Assembly (NCBI GenBank): GCA_018241145.1 | Contig: JAFEEJ010000248.1 | Span: 1 to 39,369 of the forward strand | DNA: 39,369 bases | Source of the DNA: Pseudomonadota bacterium | Lineage (GTDB): Bacteria; Pseudomonadota; Gammaproteobacteria; Xanthomonadales; Rhodanobacteraceae | Direction of reading: 5' to 3' | Shown: one piece after another, positions 1 to 7,713 of the stretch | Position numbering within the stretch: the first letter of the stretch is position 1 | Layout: each line of letters opens with the position of its first letter | Notes under the pieces: model-generated | Database searches by the model: none | What the model saw: only the letters and a program-made list of their open reading frames with translations | What the model was told of the DNA's origin: nothing | Program-made: the position numbers and the translations under genes

Positions 1-374
1 ACCAGCATCCGGTTGCTCGAAATGCTCACATTGGTGAAACCGGCGCCTTTCAGGTAATTCGCCACCGCCTGCGCCTGCGCGCTGGTCGGCAGATGGTTCG
101 CCGCGAGTTGCGACTTGCTCATCGGTTGATGCGGTTGCGCGTTGTAGGCTTCCAGTTGCGAAGGATTGCGAAGCTTCATCGCCACCGTAACGTGGATCGG
201 ATGCGACAAGGACAATGTGCCGCTGACCGCATCGCCACTGGCCAGTTGGGTGCCGCGACTGACGGTCGCGAGGGAATTGCCGGACGACGCGGCCAGTGCC
301 GCGCCCATGACGCCTGTTGCGCCGATTACCGCGAGCGCAAGGGTCTTCTTGCGCAGATTGCGAAGCATGAACAT
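1..374 (-). CDS. S53 family secreted peptidase, N-terminal part only
   Basis: This is the first 124 or so residues of a third S53-type peptidase; the rest lies beyond the window edge. The N-terminus has a basic start and a hydrophobic signal-peptide core (residues about 8-27). It then reads into a pro-kumamolisin activation domain with the family landmarks [39 protein letters not shown] and SSNRMLV. These align with the same segments of the two complete paralogues downstream of this position. The ATG at 374 is chosen because AGAGGA lies about 6 nt upstream; a second in-frame ATG at 368 is possible. The catalytic domain is not visible, so activity cannot be judged. It is probably the third member of the tandem peptidase array. 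Confidence 0.85.
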   Translation of the reverse strand, partial: MFMLRNLRKKTLALAVIGATGVMGAALAASSGNSLATVSRGTQLASGDAVSGTLSLSHPIHVTVAMKLRNPSQLEAYNAQPHQPMSKSQLAANHLPTSAQAQAVANYLKGAGFTNVSISSNRML

Positions 375-694
375 GGGGAATCCTCTTGCGTTGAGGGAAA
401 TTGCACCACCGCGCGGACCGCGGCAGTGTTCCTTGCAGTGCACTTCACATCGATTGTCAGACGCGCATTCGCAGGCGGGAGACTCGTTGACACCCGCATT
501 TCATCGCCCTGACATGAATCGAACCCTCCCCGGGCGCGATTGCAGCGACCTTAGCAAGATGGTGGCCGCGAGGCAATGACAAATCACGTTTTCATCGAAT
601 GCGGATTGCGTTTTACAAAAAAAGAAACGCGGCGACATTGCGTCGCCGCGTTCCATACGCCCGCGTAAAGCAGAGGAGGCTCTTCGCGTGCCGA
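375..694. other. Intergenic region between two S53 peptidase genes
   Basis: This 320-base gap holds the terminator of the upstream peptidase gene (616-652) and presumably the promoter of the peptidase starting at 374. I saw no convincing gene or repeat in it. Confidence 0.6.
616..652 (-). terminator. Intrinsic terminator after the 791-residue S53 peptidase gene
   Basis: Read on the minus strand, AACGCGGCGAC, a 5-nt loop and GTCGCCGCGTT form an 11-bp perfect stem, followed by TCTTTTTTT. It lies about 43 nt past the stop codon at 695 and is a textbook rho-independent terminator. Confidence 0.9.
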
Positions 695-3070
695 CTACTG
701 CACGTTCAACGCCGTATCGTCGATGCAGAACGAAGTCTGCAGGGACGAGTCCTCGGTACCCGTGAACTTCACCACCACCGTCTGCCCGATATACGCCGAC
801 ATGCTGTTGCTGTGTTGCGCATAGCCTGTGTTGTGGTTGGCATTGGAATACGTCGCCAGCGTCTTCAGCAGTTTCCCGGCGGTGTTGTACACGCGCACGT
901 ACAGATGGTCGTAGGCGTGCGTGCCGCTCTCCGCGGTGTCGATGTGCAGGTAATACGACAGCGTCGCCGACGTCTTGCCGGACGGGATCGTCACGGTCTG
1001 CGATACGTTGTCGGTGTGCGTGGTGCCGTATCCATCCAGATACGCGTAATACGTGCCGCTGTTGGGCGATTCCCCGCAGGCACTGGTGCACAGCGTGCCG
1101 GAGCTCATCGTCCACGGCGCGGCCGTGCCGGTTTCGAAGCCGGGATTGCCGAGCAGCTGTGAACTGCCGCCTCCGCCGCTGGTCACCGATACCTGCGCCG
1201 ACTTGGAGCTCTGCTTGCCGTCCTGGCTGTCGGTCACGGTTTCGGTGACGCTGTAGGTGCCGGCCGCGGCGTAGGTGTGGCTGGGGTTCTGCGCGGTCGA
1301 GGTGCCGCCGTCACCGAACGTCCACGACCACGAACCGATGGTGCCGCCGGAATCGGTGGAGGTGTCGGTGAAGTTCGCGGTCAGGCCGTTGGTCGCGTAG
1401 CTGAAGTTCGCCGACGGCGTACCGCCGCCGCCACCGCCGCCGCTACCCGCCACGTGCGAAACGAAATTCGCGATGTTGGCGCTGCCGAAACCGGTCGGAT
1501 AATCCCAGCCCACTGCCGCCGTCTCGCCGCTGTTGTTGCCCGAGGTGACGTCGTGGAAATCCGCGGCGTAATTGCCGCCCGCATCCGAATAGATCAACGG
1601 TGCGGCGAATCCCAGGGAAGACTTGGTCGCAAGTGCGCGCGCCCACAGGCCGACGAACAGCGGGGACGCGAGGCTGGTGCCGCCGATCTGCTCGTTGGCG
1701 CCGTGCACGATCACGATCGCACCGGATTCCGGATCGCCGTCGAAAGCGATATCGCCGAGGCCGCGGTGCGTGTTGCCCGCATTCTGGCCGACGCCGTTCT
1801 GCCAACTCGGCTGCGGCTCGTACTTGCTGGGGCTGCCGCCGGTGGCGCCTTCGCCCTTGGCCAACTCATTCCACACCACTTCGTTGGCCCATGACGTGGT
1901 GCCGTTGGTGAAGAGGCCGGTGCCGCTTACCGCGACGACGTATTGCGAATTGGCCGGCCAAGAAGGCGTGGTGCCGCCGTCGCCGCACTCGTCGGCGCCG
2001 GAATCGCCGGTCGAGATCGAGAAGGTCTGCCCTTGCGCCGTCGCCTGCTCGAAGATGCTGTCGTCTTCCGCCAGTCCGCTGACTTCGGCATTGGTTTCGC
2101 AACCGCCGATCGAAACGTTGATCACCTTGACGACATTGTCGCTGACCGCCTGATTGAAGCCTGCGGTAAGGTCGGCATCGGACAGCGTGGGGATGTCGTA
2201 CAGGTAAAGCGCCTTGACGCCGCCGCTCATGCCGACGATGTCCTGGGTATCCAGATCCCATTCGGCGTCCCCGCTGGTGCCGGTGCCGCCACCATTGACC
2301 TTGACGATATTGAGCGGAATCGTGGCATAGCCGTTCTTGGACAGGAAGCTGGTGAAGTCGGTTTGCACCTTGGTCATGCTGCCCTGCGTGATCACGCCGA
2401 CGGGGATCGTCGAGGCGGTGGCGGTGCTGCCCGCGTTGTAGATCGACGGGAAATCGGTCGGGTTGTGCCCGACTTCCGAGGAAGCCGCCGTGAGGTTCGC
2501 CGTGCGGATGCGAGGCGCCACCACGTAGTTGGTGTGCGCCATGTGCACTGTTTGCAGGCCAAGCACCGAGCCGACGATCGATTGCAGCGATGTCGGCACG
2601 ACCGCTGCCTGCGAATTCGCATAGGCCAGGCGTCCGTCATGCGTCTTCACGCTGACCAGCGCGGTACCGAACGCGCGTTGCACATCGCCCGCCGTGGCAT
2701 CGCCGGATACCAGCAAGCGGTTCGGCGCGATCACGATGTTGATGAAGCCCGAAGCTTTCAGGAAATTCGCAACCGCCTGCGCCTGCGCTTGCGTCGGCGA
2801 ATAGCGCGCGGCGAATTGCGCGCCGCTGAGAGGCTTGAAACCGCGCTGCGCGACCAGCGCATCCAGTTCCGCCTTGTTCTGCAGTTTCAGGCCGACCACG
2901 ATGTGCATGGGACTGGAAATCGCCAGTGGACCGGCGACGGCATCGCCCTGGCGCAGGACGGTCGCCCCTGCGATCGCGGGACTGGCCACGGTCGCGGCAT
3001 TGGCCGCCGCACCGGCGGCCAGACTCATGGCCACGACGAGGGCTTTCAAAGGAAATTTGCGTGCCATCAT
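695..3070 (-). CDS. S53 family (sedolisin/pseudomonalisin-type) peptidase with PKD and C-terminal jelly-roll-like domain
   Basis: A 791-residue secreted serine-carboxyl peptidase, expected to be autoprocessed and active at acidic pH as is usual for S53. Residues 1-26 form a signal peptide and about 30-180 the pro-kumamolisin activation domain. The catalytic domain spans about 200-540, with Glu270 and Asp274 in GDAEWDLD, the oxyanion Asp356 in STGDSG, and the nucleophile Ser466 in GGTSLASP. The C-terminal calcium-site region reads DFHDVTSG and [13 protein letters not shown] glycine linker (about 543-550) leads to a PKD domain (about 551-630), a second glycine linker, and a beta-rich domain (about 637-791) beginning [10 protein letters not shown] that resembles binding modules of secreted enzymes. 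ATG 3070 has GGGAGAG 4-5 nt upstream. All catalytic residues are present, so the enzyme should be functional; its substrate is unknown. Confidence 0.95.
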   Translation of the reverse strand: MMARKFPLKALVVAMSLAAGAAANAATVASPAIAGATVLRQGDAVAGPLAISSPMHIVVGLKLQNKAELDALVAQRGFKPLSGAQFAARYSPTQAQAQAVANFLKASGFINIVIAPNRLLVSGDATAGDVQRAFGTALVSVKTHDGRLAYANSQAAVVPTSLQSIVGSVLGLQTVHMAHTNYVVAPRIRTANLTAASSEVGHNPTDFPSIYNAGSTATASTIPVGVITQGSMTKVQTDFTSFLSKNGYATIPLNIVKVNGGGTGTSGDAEWDLDTQDIVGMSGGVKALYLYDIPTLSDADLTAGFNQAVSDNVVKVINVSIGGCETNAEVSGLAEDDSIFEQATAQGQTFSISTGDSGADECGDGGTTPSWPANSQYVVAVSGTGLFTNGTTSWANEVVWNELAKGEGATGGSPSKYEPQPSWQNGVGQNAGNTHRGLGDIAFDGDPESGAIVIVHGANEQIGGTSLASPLFVGLWARALATKSSLGFAAPLIYSDAGGNYAADFHDVTSGNNSGETAAVGWDYPTGFGSANIANFVSHVAGSGGGGGGGTPSANFSYATNGLTANFTDTSTDSGGTIGSWSWTFGDGGTSTAQNPSHTYAAAGTYSVTETVTDSQDGKQSSKSAQVSVTSGGGGSSQLLGNPGFETGTAAPWTMSSGTLCTSACGESPNSGTYYAYLDGYGTTHTDNVSQTVTIPSGKTSATLSYYLHIDTAESGTHAYDHLYVRVYNTAGKLLKTLATYSNANHNTGYAQHSNSMSAYIGQTVVVKFTGTEDSSLQTSFCIDDTALNVQ

Positions 3071-3299
3071 TCAACTCTCCCTTCGGGTATGGAAGAAACG
3101 CGCGGCCGCACGATTGCGGTCGCGTGGCGACTGCAGGATTTCCGCGAATGCACTTTCCCCGCCCGGCAAACGTGGCACCGAGTCCCGACATTTCTGTGCA
3201 AGCGGCGGCAATTGGAAGAAGCTTTGCGAGCGCACGCCACGTCGCGGTAGCCGCCGGCGCCCTCACACCGGAAGCGCGGCCAACCTAGCAGCCTGAAAA

Positions 3300-3327
3300 T
3301 TTTCCCGCACGCTGCGACGCACCAAAT
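3300..3327 (-). promoter_or_regulatory. Conserved upstream element, copy 1 (S53 peptidase genes)
   Basis: On the minus strand this reads ATTTGGTGCGTCGCAGCG then TGCGGGAAAA. A closely similar element (5634-5662) lies at a similar distance upstream of the neighbouring paralogue: 230 nt here and 256 nt there. TTTG-TGCG and GAAAAT are spaced like -35 and -10 boxes, so a promoter is possible. It could instead be a regulator site or simply a relic of gene duplication. Confidence 0.35.
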
Positions 3328-3477
3328 GGCAGGCTGCAATTCAGGTTGCATTGGATACGCAACCGGATGGGTAAATCCATTCATTTGTCCACCGCGGAAT
3401 CGACCTGGTTCTTGCGCACATCGAATGCTTGCGGGAGGCATCGATTGCCTGCGGCAATGCCACTGGACCGGACAACG

Positions 3478-3506
3478 AAAAAAGCGGCCGGTTCGCACCG
3501 GCCGCT
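3478..3506 (-). terminator. Intrinsic terminator after the 606-residue S53 peptidase gene
   Basis: On the minus strand, GCGGCCGGT, loop GCGA and ACCGGCCGC form a 9-bp perfect stem followed by TTTTTT. It lies about 50 nt past the stop at 3558. Confidence 0.9.
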
Positions 3507-3557
3507 CCAGGAATTCCCGTCCGAACGAAACCGACGGGATGCTGCTTTGCAAATGCT

Positions 3558-5378
3558 CTACGGCACCGTGACGGACTGGCTGGTGCTGTTGGTCGCCCCG
3601 TCGTTGTCCTTCACCGTCAACGTCACGGTGTAGGTGCCTGCGCTGGCATATTTGTGCAACTGCGGACTCTTTGTTCCCTGCTTGCCGTCGCCGAACTTCC
3701 ACAAGCGCGCCACGATGGTGCCGTCGGGATCGGTGGACGTGTCGGTCAACTGCACGATCAGCCCGCGGGTCCGGGAGGTGAAGCTCGCCACCGGCGGCTG
3801 GTTGCCGCCACCGCTCAGTTCGCTGTACGCCGCGCTCCAGATCACACTGCCGCGGCCGCTGGCCAGGTCATAGCCCGGGCCCGCCGGATTGCCGTTGCTG
3901 CCCTGGGTGATGTCGTGGAAGTCCGAGGCCGACAACGGATACATCAGCGGAGCCGGGAAGCCCAGGTTGCCCTTGCCCTGCATCACGCGCGCCCAGAAGC
4001 CGACGAACATCGGCGACGAAAGGCTGGTGCCGCCGACTTGCGTCTGTCGGCTGCCGTTGTAGATCAAGGCACCCGAACTCGGATCGGCATCGAACGCGAT
4101 GTCGGGAGTTGCACGATTCGTCCCGCTCCACAACGTCTGCCAGCTCGGCTTGGCTTCGACCTGGCTCTGTTGGCCGCCGGCGCTGCTCCACACTTTCTCG
4201 CTGTTCCAGGTGGCGCCGCTGCCGGTGGAGGCGTCCAGCGTGGTCCCGCCGACCGCCACCACGTATGCCGAAGTCGCCGGCCAGCAACCGGAGTTGGTGT
4301 GCAGCGTGAAGCAGGAACTCGCGCCATCGTCACCGGTGGAGAACGAGAACGACTGGCCTTGCGCGATACCCTGCTGCAGCGCAGCGTCGGCAGTCGCGAA
4401 CGAGCCGTCGTTCTTGGCATCGACTTCGCTGACGCCGAGCGAACCGTTGACGATCGTGGTGGTGTTGTCGGTCACGGCGAGATTGATGCCGTCGACAACG
4501 CCCGTGTCCGAACTGATGTTCGGCATCAGGTAGAACGTCAGCGAGCCGACCTGGCCGCCGGCGGCACCCACGATGGTCTGGCTGTCCAGCTCCCACTCCA
4601 ACGTGCCGCTGGTGTCGCTGGTGGGCGTGCCGACCGATTTCGTCGTTACCGCCGGCAGACCGTTCGCCGTGGTGAAGTTGGTGAGCGAGGTAAGGGTCTT
4701 GGACAGATTGCCTTCGGCCAGGATACCGATGTTGATCCCGGTCGGAACCGGCAGGCTGGTGGCACCGTAGATCGACGGGAAATCGGTCGGCTGGTGGCCC
4801 GTCACCGCGTTGGTCGCGTTGCCCGTGTACTCGCGATAGAACAGGTGCGGAATGTGCACGTTCTGCAAGCCCACCACGCCGTTGACGAAGGACTGCATCG
4901 ACGCAGGCACCTTCGCATCCGTCGAGTTGGCATACGCCACGCGGCCGTCGTGCGTCTTCACGCTGACCAGCGAGGTCTCGAATGCGCGCGCCGCGTTTGC
5001 GGCCGAGGCATCGCCCGAAACCAGGATGCGGTTCGGCGAGATCTTGACGTTGGTGAAACCCGAAGCCTTCAGGAAATTCGCCACCGCCCGCGCCTGCGCC
5101 TCGCTCGGTGAATAGCGCGCCACGAACTGGGCACCGGTGAGCGGCTTGAACCCGGGCTTGGAGATGTAGGCATCCAGTTCGGCCTTGTTCTGCAGCTTCA
5201 GGCCGACCACGATGTGCATCGACTGCGACAAGGCCAGCGGCCCGGAGACGACGTCTCCCTGCGCCAGTCGAGTTGCCCGCGCCATTGCGGGGCTGCTTGT
5301 CGTCGCGGCGCCTGCCGCCGCACAGGCGGCGAGGCCGAGGGCCACGACCAACGCTTTCATACGGAATCTGCTTTGCAT
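3558..5378 (-). CDS. S53 family (sedolisin/pseudomonalisin-type) peptidase with C-terminal PKD domain
   Basis: A 606-residue secreted S53 peptidase, paralogous to the gene just downstream. It has a signal peptide (about 1-25) and a pro-kumamolisin domain (about 35-180) that shares [17 protein letters not shown] with its neighbour. The catalytic domain has Glu261 and Asp265 in LEWELD, oxyanion Asp350 in STGDDG, nucleophile Ser452 in GGTSLSSP, and the calcium-site region DFHDITQG. One PKD domain (about 527-606) ends the protein; the extra jelly-roll-like domain of the neighbour is absent. ATG 5378 is preferred because CGGAGA lies about 8-9 nt upstream. An in-frame ATG at 5411 would add 11 residues ahead of an otherwise normal signal peptide. 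The gene is expected to be functional; its substrate is unknown. Confidence 0.95.
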   Translation of the reverse strand: MQSRFRMKALVVALGLAACAAAGAATTSSPAMARATRLAQGDVVSGPLALSQSMHIVVGLKLQNKAELDAYISKPGFKPLTGAQFVARYSPSEAQARAVANFLKASGFTNVKISPNRILVSGDASAANAARAFETSLVSVKTHDGRVAYANSTDAKVPASMQSFVNGVVGLQNVHIPHLFYREYTGNATNAVTGHQPTDFPSIYGATSLPVPTGINIGILAEGNLSKTLTSLTNFTTANGLPAVTTKSVGTPTSDTSGTLEWELDSQTIVGAAGGQVGSLTFYLMPNISSDTGVVDGINLAVTDNTTTIVNGSLGVSEVDAKNDGSFATADAALQQGIAQGQSFSFSTGDDGASSCFTLHTNSGCWPATSAYVVAVGGTTLDASTGSGATWNSEKVWSSAGGQQSQVEAKPSWQTLWSGTNRATPDIAFDADPSSGALIYNGSRQTQVGGTSLSSPMFVGFWARVMQGKGNLGFPAPLMYPLSASDFHDITQGSNGNPAGPGYDLASGRGSVIWSAAYSELSGGGNQPPVASFTSRTRGLIVQLTDTSTDPDGTIVARLWKFGDGKQGTKSPQLHKYASAGTYTVTLTVKDNDGATNSTSQSVTVP

Positions 5379-5922
5379 TCTGAGAGTCTCCGAACGGTAA
5401 AAGGTATTCATGCGGCCGCACCCATACGCACTGCGGCTGCATGACGCTCACGACATTTCCACGAATGAACCCCACCCGCCGCGACGACGCGGCATCGAAT
5501 GTCTGCATGGTTGGCGGATGGTGGATACAAGGAACGAGCAGAAGGTTCATGCGAACCGCCATGAACATCCGCCGTCGTGGATCGCCGCCGACGTCCTCCC
5601 GCGCCGGAAGCGTGATCAGGTTAACAGTCCGGATTTTCCGTCGCACGCTGCGTCGCACAAATATGGTTCACATTTGAGGCGAAATTTCAGAAATGCAACC
5701 ACAGTCGAATCGAGACCATCGCGCAGGAATCGCGTGCAAGCCCATGCACGAAAGAGAACATTCAATGCCGTATGGTGTTTCACGCGCAAAAACGGATCAC
5801 GTCACTTCGACATCCGATTCGCGAGGCATCGAAATGCATCGACGCACGGATCGGGTCCGTCGATACCACCGAAGCCCGTCGATGCCGTGAAGGTATCGCC
5901 GCGCGAACGAGCCGGGATCGCT
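5379..5922. other. Intergenic region upstream of the S53 array
   Basis: About 540 bases between the 606-residue peptidase gene and the small membrane protein. It is less GC-rich than its surroundings, especially near 5630-5700. It holds the second copy of the conserved upstream element (5634-5662). The ORFs that cross it look like shadows; I see no gene. Confidence 0.55.
5634..5662 (-). promoter_or_regulatory. Conserved upstream element, copy 2 (S53 peptidase genes)
   Basis: On the minus strand this reads ATTTGTGCGACGCAGCG then TGCGACGGAAAA. It is similar to 3300-3327 and contains the direct repeat TGCGACG-N4-TGCGACG. TTGTGC and GAAAAT are about 16 nt apart, so it may be a promoter for the downstream peptidase gene. 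Confidence 0.35.
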
Positions 5923-6345
5923 TCAGCGTCGCGCCGATTTGATCAGATGCGTGCGGCGGGTACGGAAGAGCCAGGCGAGGATCGCCAGCACGAAAAAAAC
6001 CGGCGCGCCCCAGTACGCCAGCATCAGCAATGCGCGCATGGGCCCGCGCGACTCCGAGAACAGCAGGTCGATCGCCGCATCCGGTGTGGCCGCGATCGAA
6101 TCGTAGGAATCGCCGAACGCGGCGGCGGCGATGCTTTGCCCGGCCGTGCGTGCAGCGGCGACCCTCGCGGCGATCGGCCTGCCGAGGACAATGTAGGTGT
6201 GCGCCAACGGCGCCTGCGCGCGCGCCGAATCCGCGATCGCCGCGCCGACGCCGGCTTCCTGCGACACGCCGCCGAACATCAACACGTCCAGCGACAGGCA
6301 GAACAGGAACAGGAACCCGAACAGGGCGTAAAAACGAAAGCGCAT
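5923..6345 (-). CDS. Small membrane protein of unknown function
   Basis: A 140-residue protein I do not recognise. It has a hydrophobic segment at the N-terminus (about residues 4-24, FYALFGFLFLFCLSLDVLMF) and a second near the C-terminus (about 105-130, LLMLAYWGAPVFFVLAILAW). The second is followed by a basic tail ending KSARR. The roughly 80 residues between them would be extracytoplasmic if both ends are cytoplasmic. ATG 6345 is chosen; a GTG at 6354 is also in frame, and neither has a good ribosome binding site. It lies downstream of sufT on the same strand with a gap of about 70 nt. Confidence 0.7.
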   Translation of the reverse strand: MRFRFYALFGFLFLFCLSLDVLMFGGVSQEAGVGAAIADSARAQAPLAHTYIVLGRPIAARVAAARTAGQSIAAAAFGDSYDSIAATPDAAIDLLFSESRGPMRALLMLAYWGAPVFFVLAILAWLFRTRRTHLIKSARR

Positions 6346-6417
6346 GGAGGGCACCGTTTCGTGTGGGTGTTCGAAAAACGCCTTCGCTTGCCGCGCGATC
6401 AGAATCTTCCGCAGGCC

Positions 6418-6975
6418 CTAGAGCATGCCGGTTTCCAGTTTTGCCGCATCCGACATCATCGAATGATTCCACGGCGGATCGAACACCAGATCGACATCCG
6501 CTTCGTCCACCGTGGGAATCATTTCCAGCTTGCTGCGCACATCGTCCACCAATATGTCGCCCATGCCGCAACCCGGCGCGGTGAGCGTCATCTTCACGTA
6601 CACCGCGCGGTGGTCGTCCTGCCGGCGATCCAGGCTCACGTCATACACCAGACCAAGGTCGACGATGTTGACGGGTATCTCGGGATCGAAACACGTGCGC
6701 AGTTGCTGCCAGACCACGCGTTCGACATCCTCGTCGCCGGCATCCTTCGGCAGCCGGATCGGCTCCGGCGGCTGCTTGCCCAGCGCATCGGCATCCTTGC
6801 CGTCGATCCGGAACAGATTGCCCTCGACATACACCGTGAAACTTCCCCCCAGCGCCTGCGTGATGTAGCCCACCTGCCCGGCGGGCAGGACCACGTCCTC
6901 TCCCTGCGGCACCATGACCGCCGCGCAATCACGTGCCAATGCGAAGGGTTCGCTGCCGGGGCTGAATCCGCTCAT
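6418..6975 (-). CDS. sufT: SufT-like Fe-S cluster assembly factor (MIP18/DUF59 family)
   Basis: A 185-residue cytoplasmic protein. The N-terminal part is the SufT-specific region (PQGEDVVLPAGQVGYITQAL). The MIP18/DUF59 domain follows from about residue 88: FDPEIPVNIVDLGLVYDV, then LTAPGCGMG with the conserved cysteine, then VFDPPWNHSMMSDAAKLETG. SufT proteins help mature Fe-S proteins, usually from or near a suf operon; here the gene stands apart from other suf genes. ATG 6975 is preferred. It has no Shine-Dalgarno sequence, but a GATAAT hexamer ends 6 nt before it, which suggests a leaderless mRNA. An in-frame ATG at 6993 exists but lies upstream of that hexamer. Confidence 0.88.
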   Translation of the reverse strand: MSGFSPGSEPFALARDCAAVMVPQGEDVVLPAGQVGYITQALGGSFTVYVEGNLFRIDGKDADALGKQPPEPIRLPKDAGDEDVERVVWQQLRTCFDPEIPVNIVDLGLVYDVSLDRRQDDHRAVYVKMTLTAPGCGMGDILVDDVRSKLEMIPTVDEADVDLVFDPPWNHSMMSDAAKLETGML

Positions 6976-6987
6976 TGCGCTATTATC
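6976..6987. promoter_or_regulatory. Overlapping divergent -10 elements between sufT and the 7006 gene
   Basis: The stretch around 6977-6991 is nearly palindromic (GCGCTATTATCGCGC). On the minus strand it gives GATAAT followed by 6 nt and the sufT ATG. On the plus strand it gives TATTAT (6981-6986), placing a start near 6993, ahead of GGGAG and the ATG at 7006. The two -10 boxes overlap by 5 bp, so the genes may be transcribed in competition. No -35 boxes are obvious. Confidence 0.45.
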
Positions 6988-7005
6988 GCGCATCGATCGG
7001 GAGCA

Positions 7006-7659
7006 ATGAGCACCCTGCCGGATGACCGCGCCGCAGGCCGCGTTCGCCGGGCAGCGTCGCGAGGGGATGCGTCGATGCCGGACGACCGGGAAGGTTCCAT
7101 GCCGGCAAACGGTCACGATCCGAAAGGCCGCTCGCGATACGGCTCATTTGACAAGGCATCCATGGATCACGGCACAGGCATGGACGAAACCGTTCGTCAC
7201 GGCGCAACGTCCGCATCCGCAGGCGCGCAGGTGCTGCAGGTCGCGCTGTCGCTGCTGGCGATCCTGTTGTGCGCCTCGGCGCTGGGCGCCGTGCTCGGTC
7301 TGGTCGCGCTGTCCAGCGGCGTGCCGCCCTGCTGGCCGATGCTGGTCGGTGCGCCGGTGTTGATCTGGATCCTGCGCTCCAGCGGAAGCTTGCGGCTGCC
7401 GGCAGCGCCATTGTTCGCCGTCATCGCGGTATTGCTCGCCGGCGCTTACGCCGAATGCCTCGACGCGGTGGCGCGCGTCAGCGCGGTTACCGGCGCATCG
7501 TTCGCCGAGGCCTGGCACCTGGGTGGAGCCGCGTTGACCCTGCAGGTCGCACAGATGGGGCTGTCCCCGCTGAGCGTGATCGCGTATGGCTTCGCCGCGA
7601 TCATGGCGGCGTGGCTGGCCAATCGTGGAAACCGGAAGATACCGGGCGCCCCGAAATAG
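7006..7659 (+). CDS. Polytopic membrane protein of unknown function
   Basis: As drawn, a 217-residue protein: about 70 polar, Arg/Asp-rich residues, then hydrophobic segments at about 76-102, 108-124, 132-150 and 188-206, ending in a basic tail. I do not recognise the family. ATG 7006 has GGGAG only 2 nt upstream. An internal ATG at 7162 has AAGG about 5 nt upstream and would give a 165-residue protein beginning just before the first membrane segment, so the true start is uncertain. It is divergent from sufT and convergent with pntB. Confidence 0.65.
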   Translation: MSTLPDDRAAGRVRRAASRGDASMPDDREGSMPANGHDPKGRSRYGSFDKASMDHGTGMDETVRHGATSASAGAQVLQVALSLLAILLCASALGAVLGLVALSSGVPPCWPMLVGAPVLIWILRSSGSLRLPAAPLFAVIAVLLAGAYAECLDAVARVSAVTGASFAEAWHLGGAALTLQVAQMGLSPLSVIAYGFAAIMAAWLANRGNRKIPGAPK

Positions 7660-7713
7660 CGGAATCGCCGCAAGGCGTGGAACCCGTCAGGCGCGCCCGT
7701 CCGCGCAGGTTTC

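Larger units (their letters stand above)
3071..3557. other. Intergenic region between complete S53 peptidase genes
   Basis: This 487-base gap contains the terminator of the upstream paralogue (3478-3506) and a 28-bp stretch (3300-3327) similar to one upstream of that paralogue. It also holds a small inverted repeat, GGTTGC/GCAACC, at 3344-3364. I found no credible ORF. Confidence 0.6.

Noticed and set aside
1943..3250. Long plus-strand ORF opposite the S53 peptidase genes (similar ones at 3429-5111)
   Set aside because: Arg/Gly/His-rich shadow of a well-supported minus-strand gene in GC-rich DNA; no recognisable motifs.
3344..3364. GGTTGC/GCAACC inverted repeat as an operator
   Set aside because: Only 6-bp arms, no second copy near the other peptidase genes, and far from any start codon.
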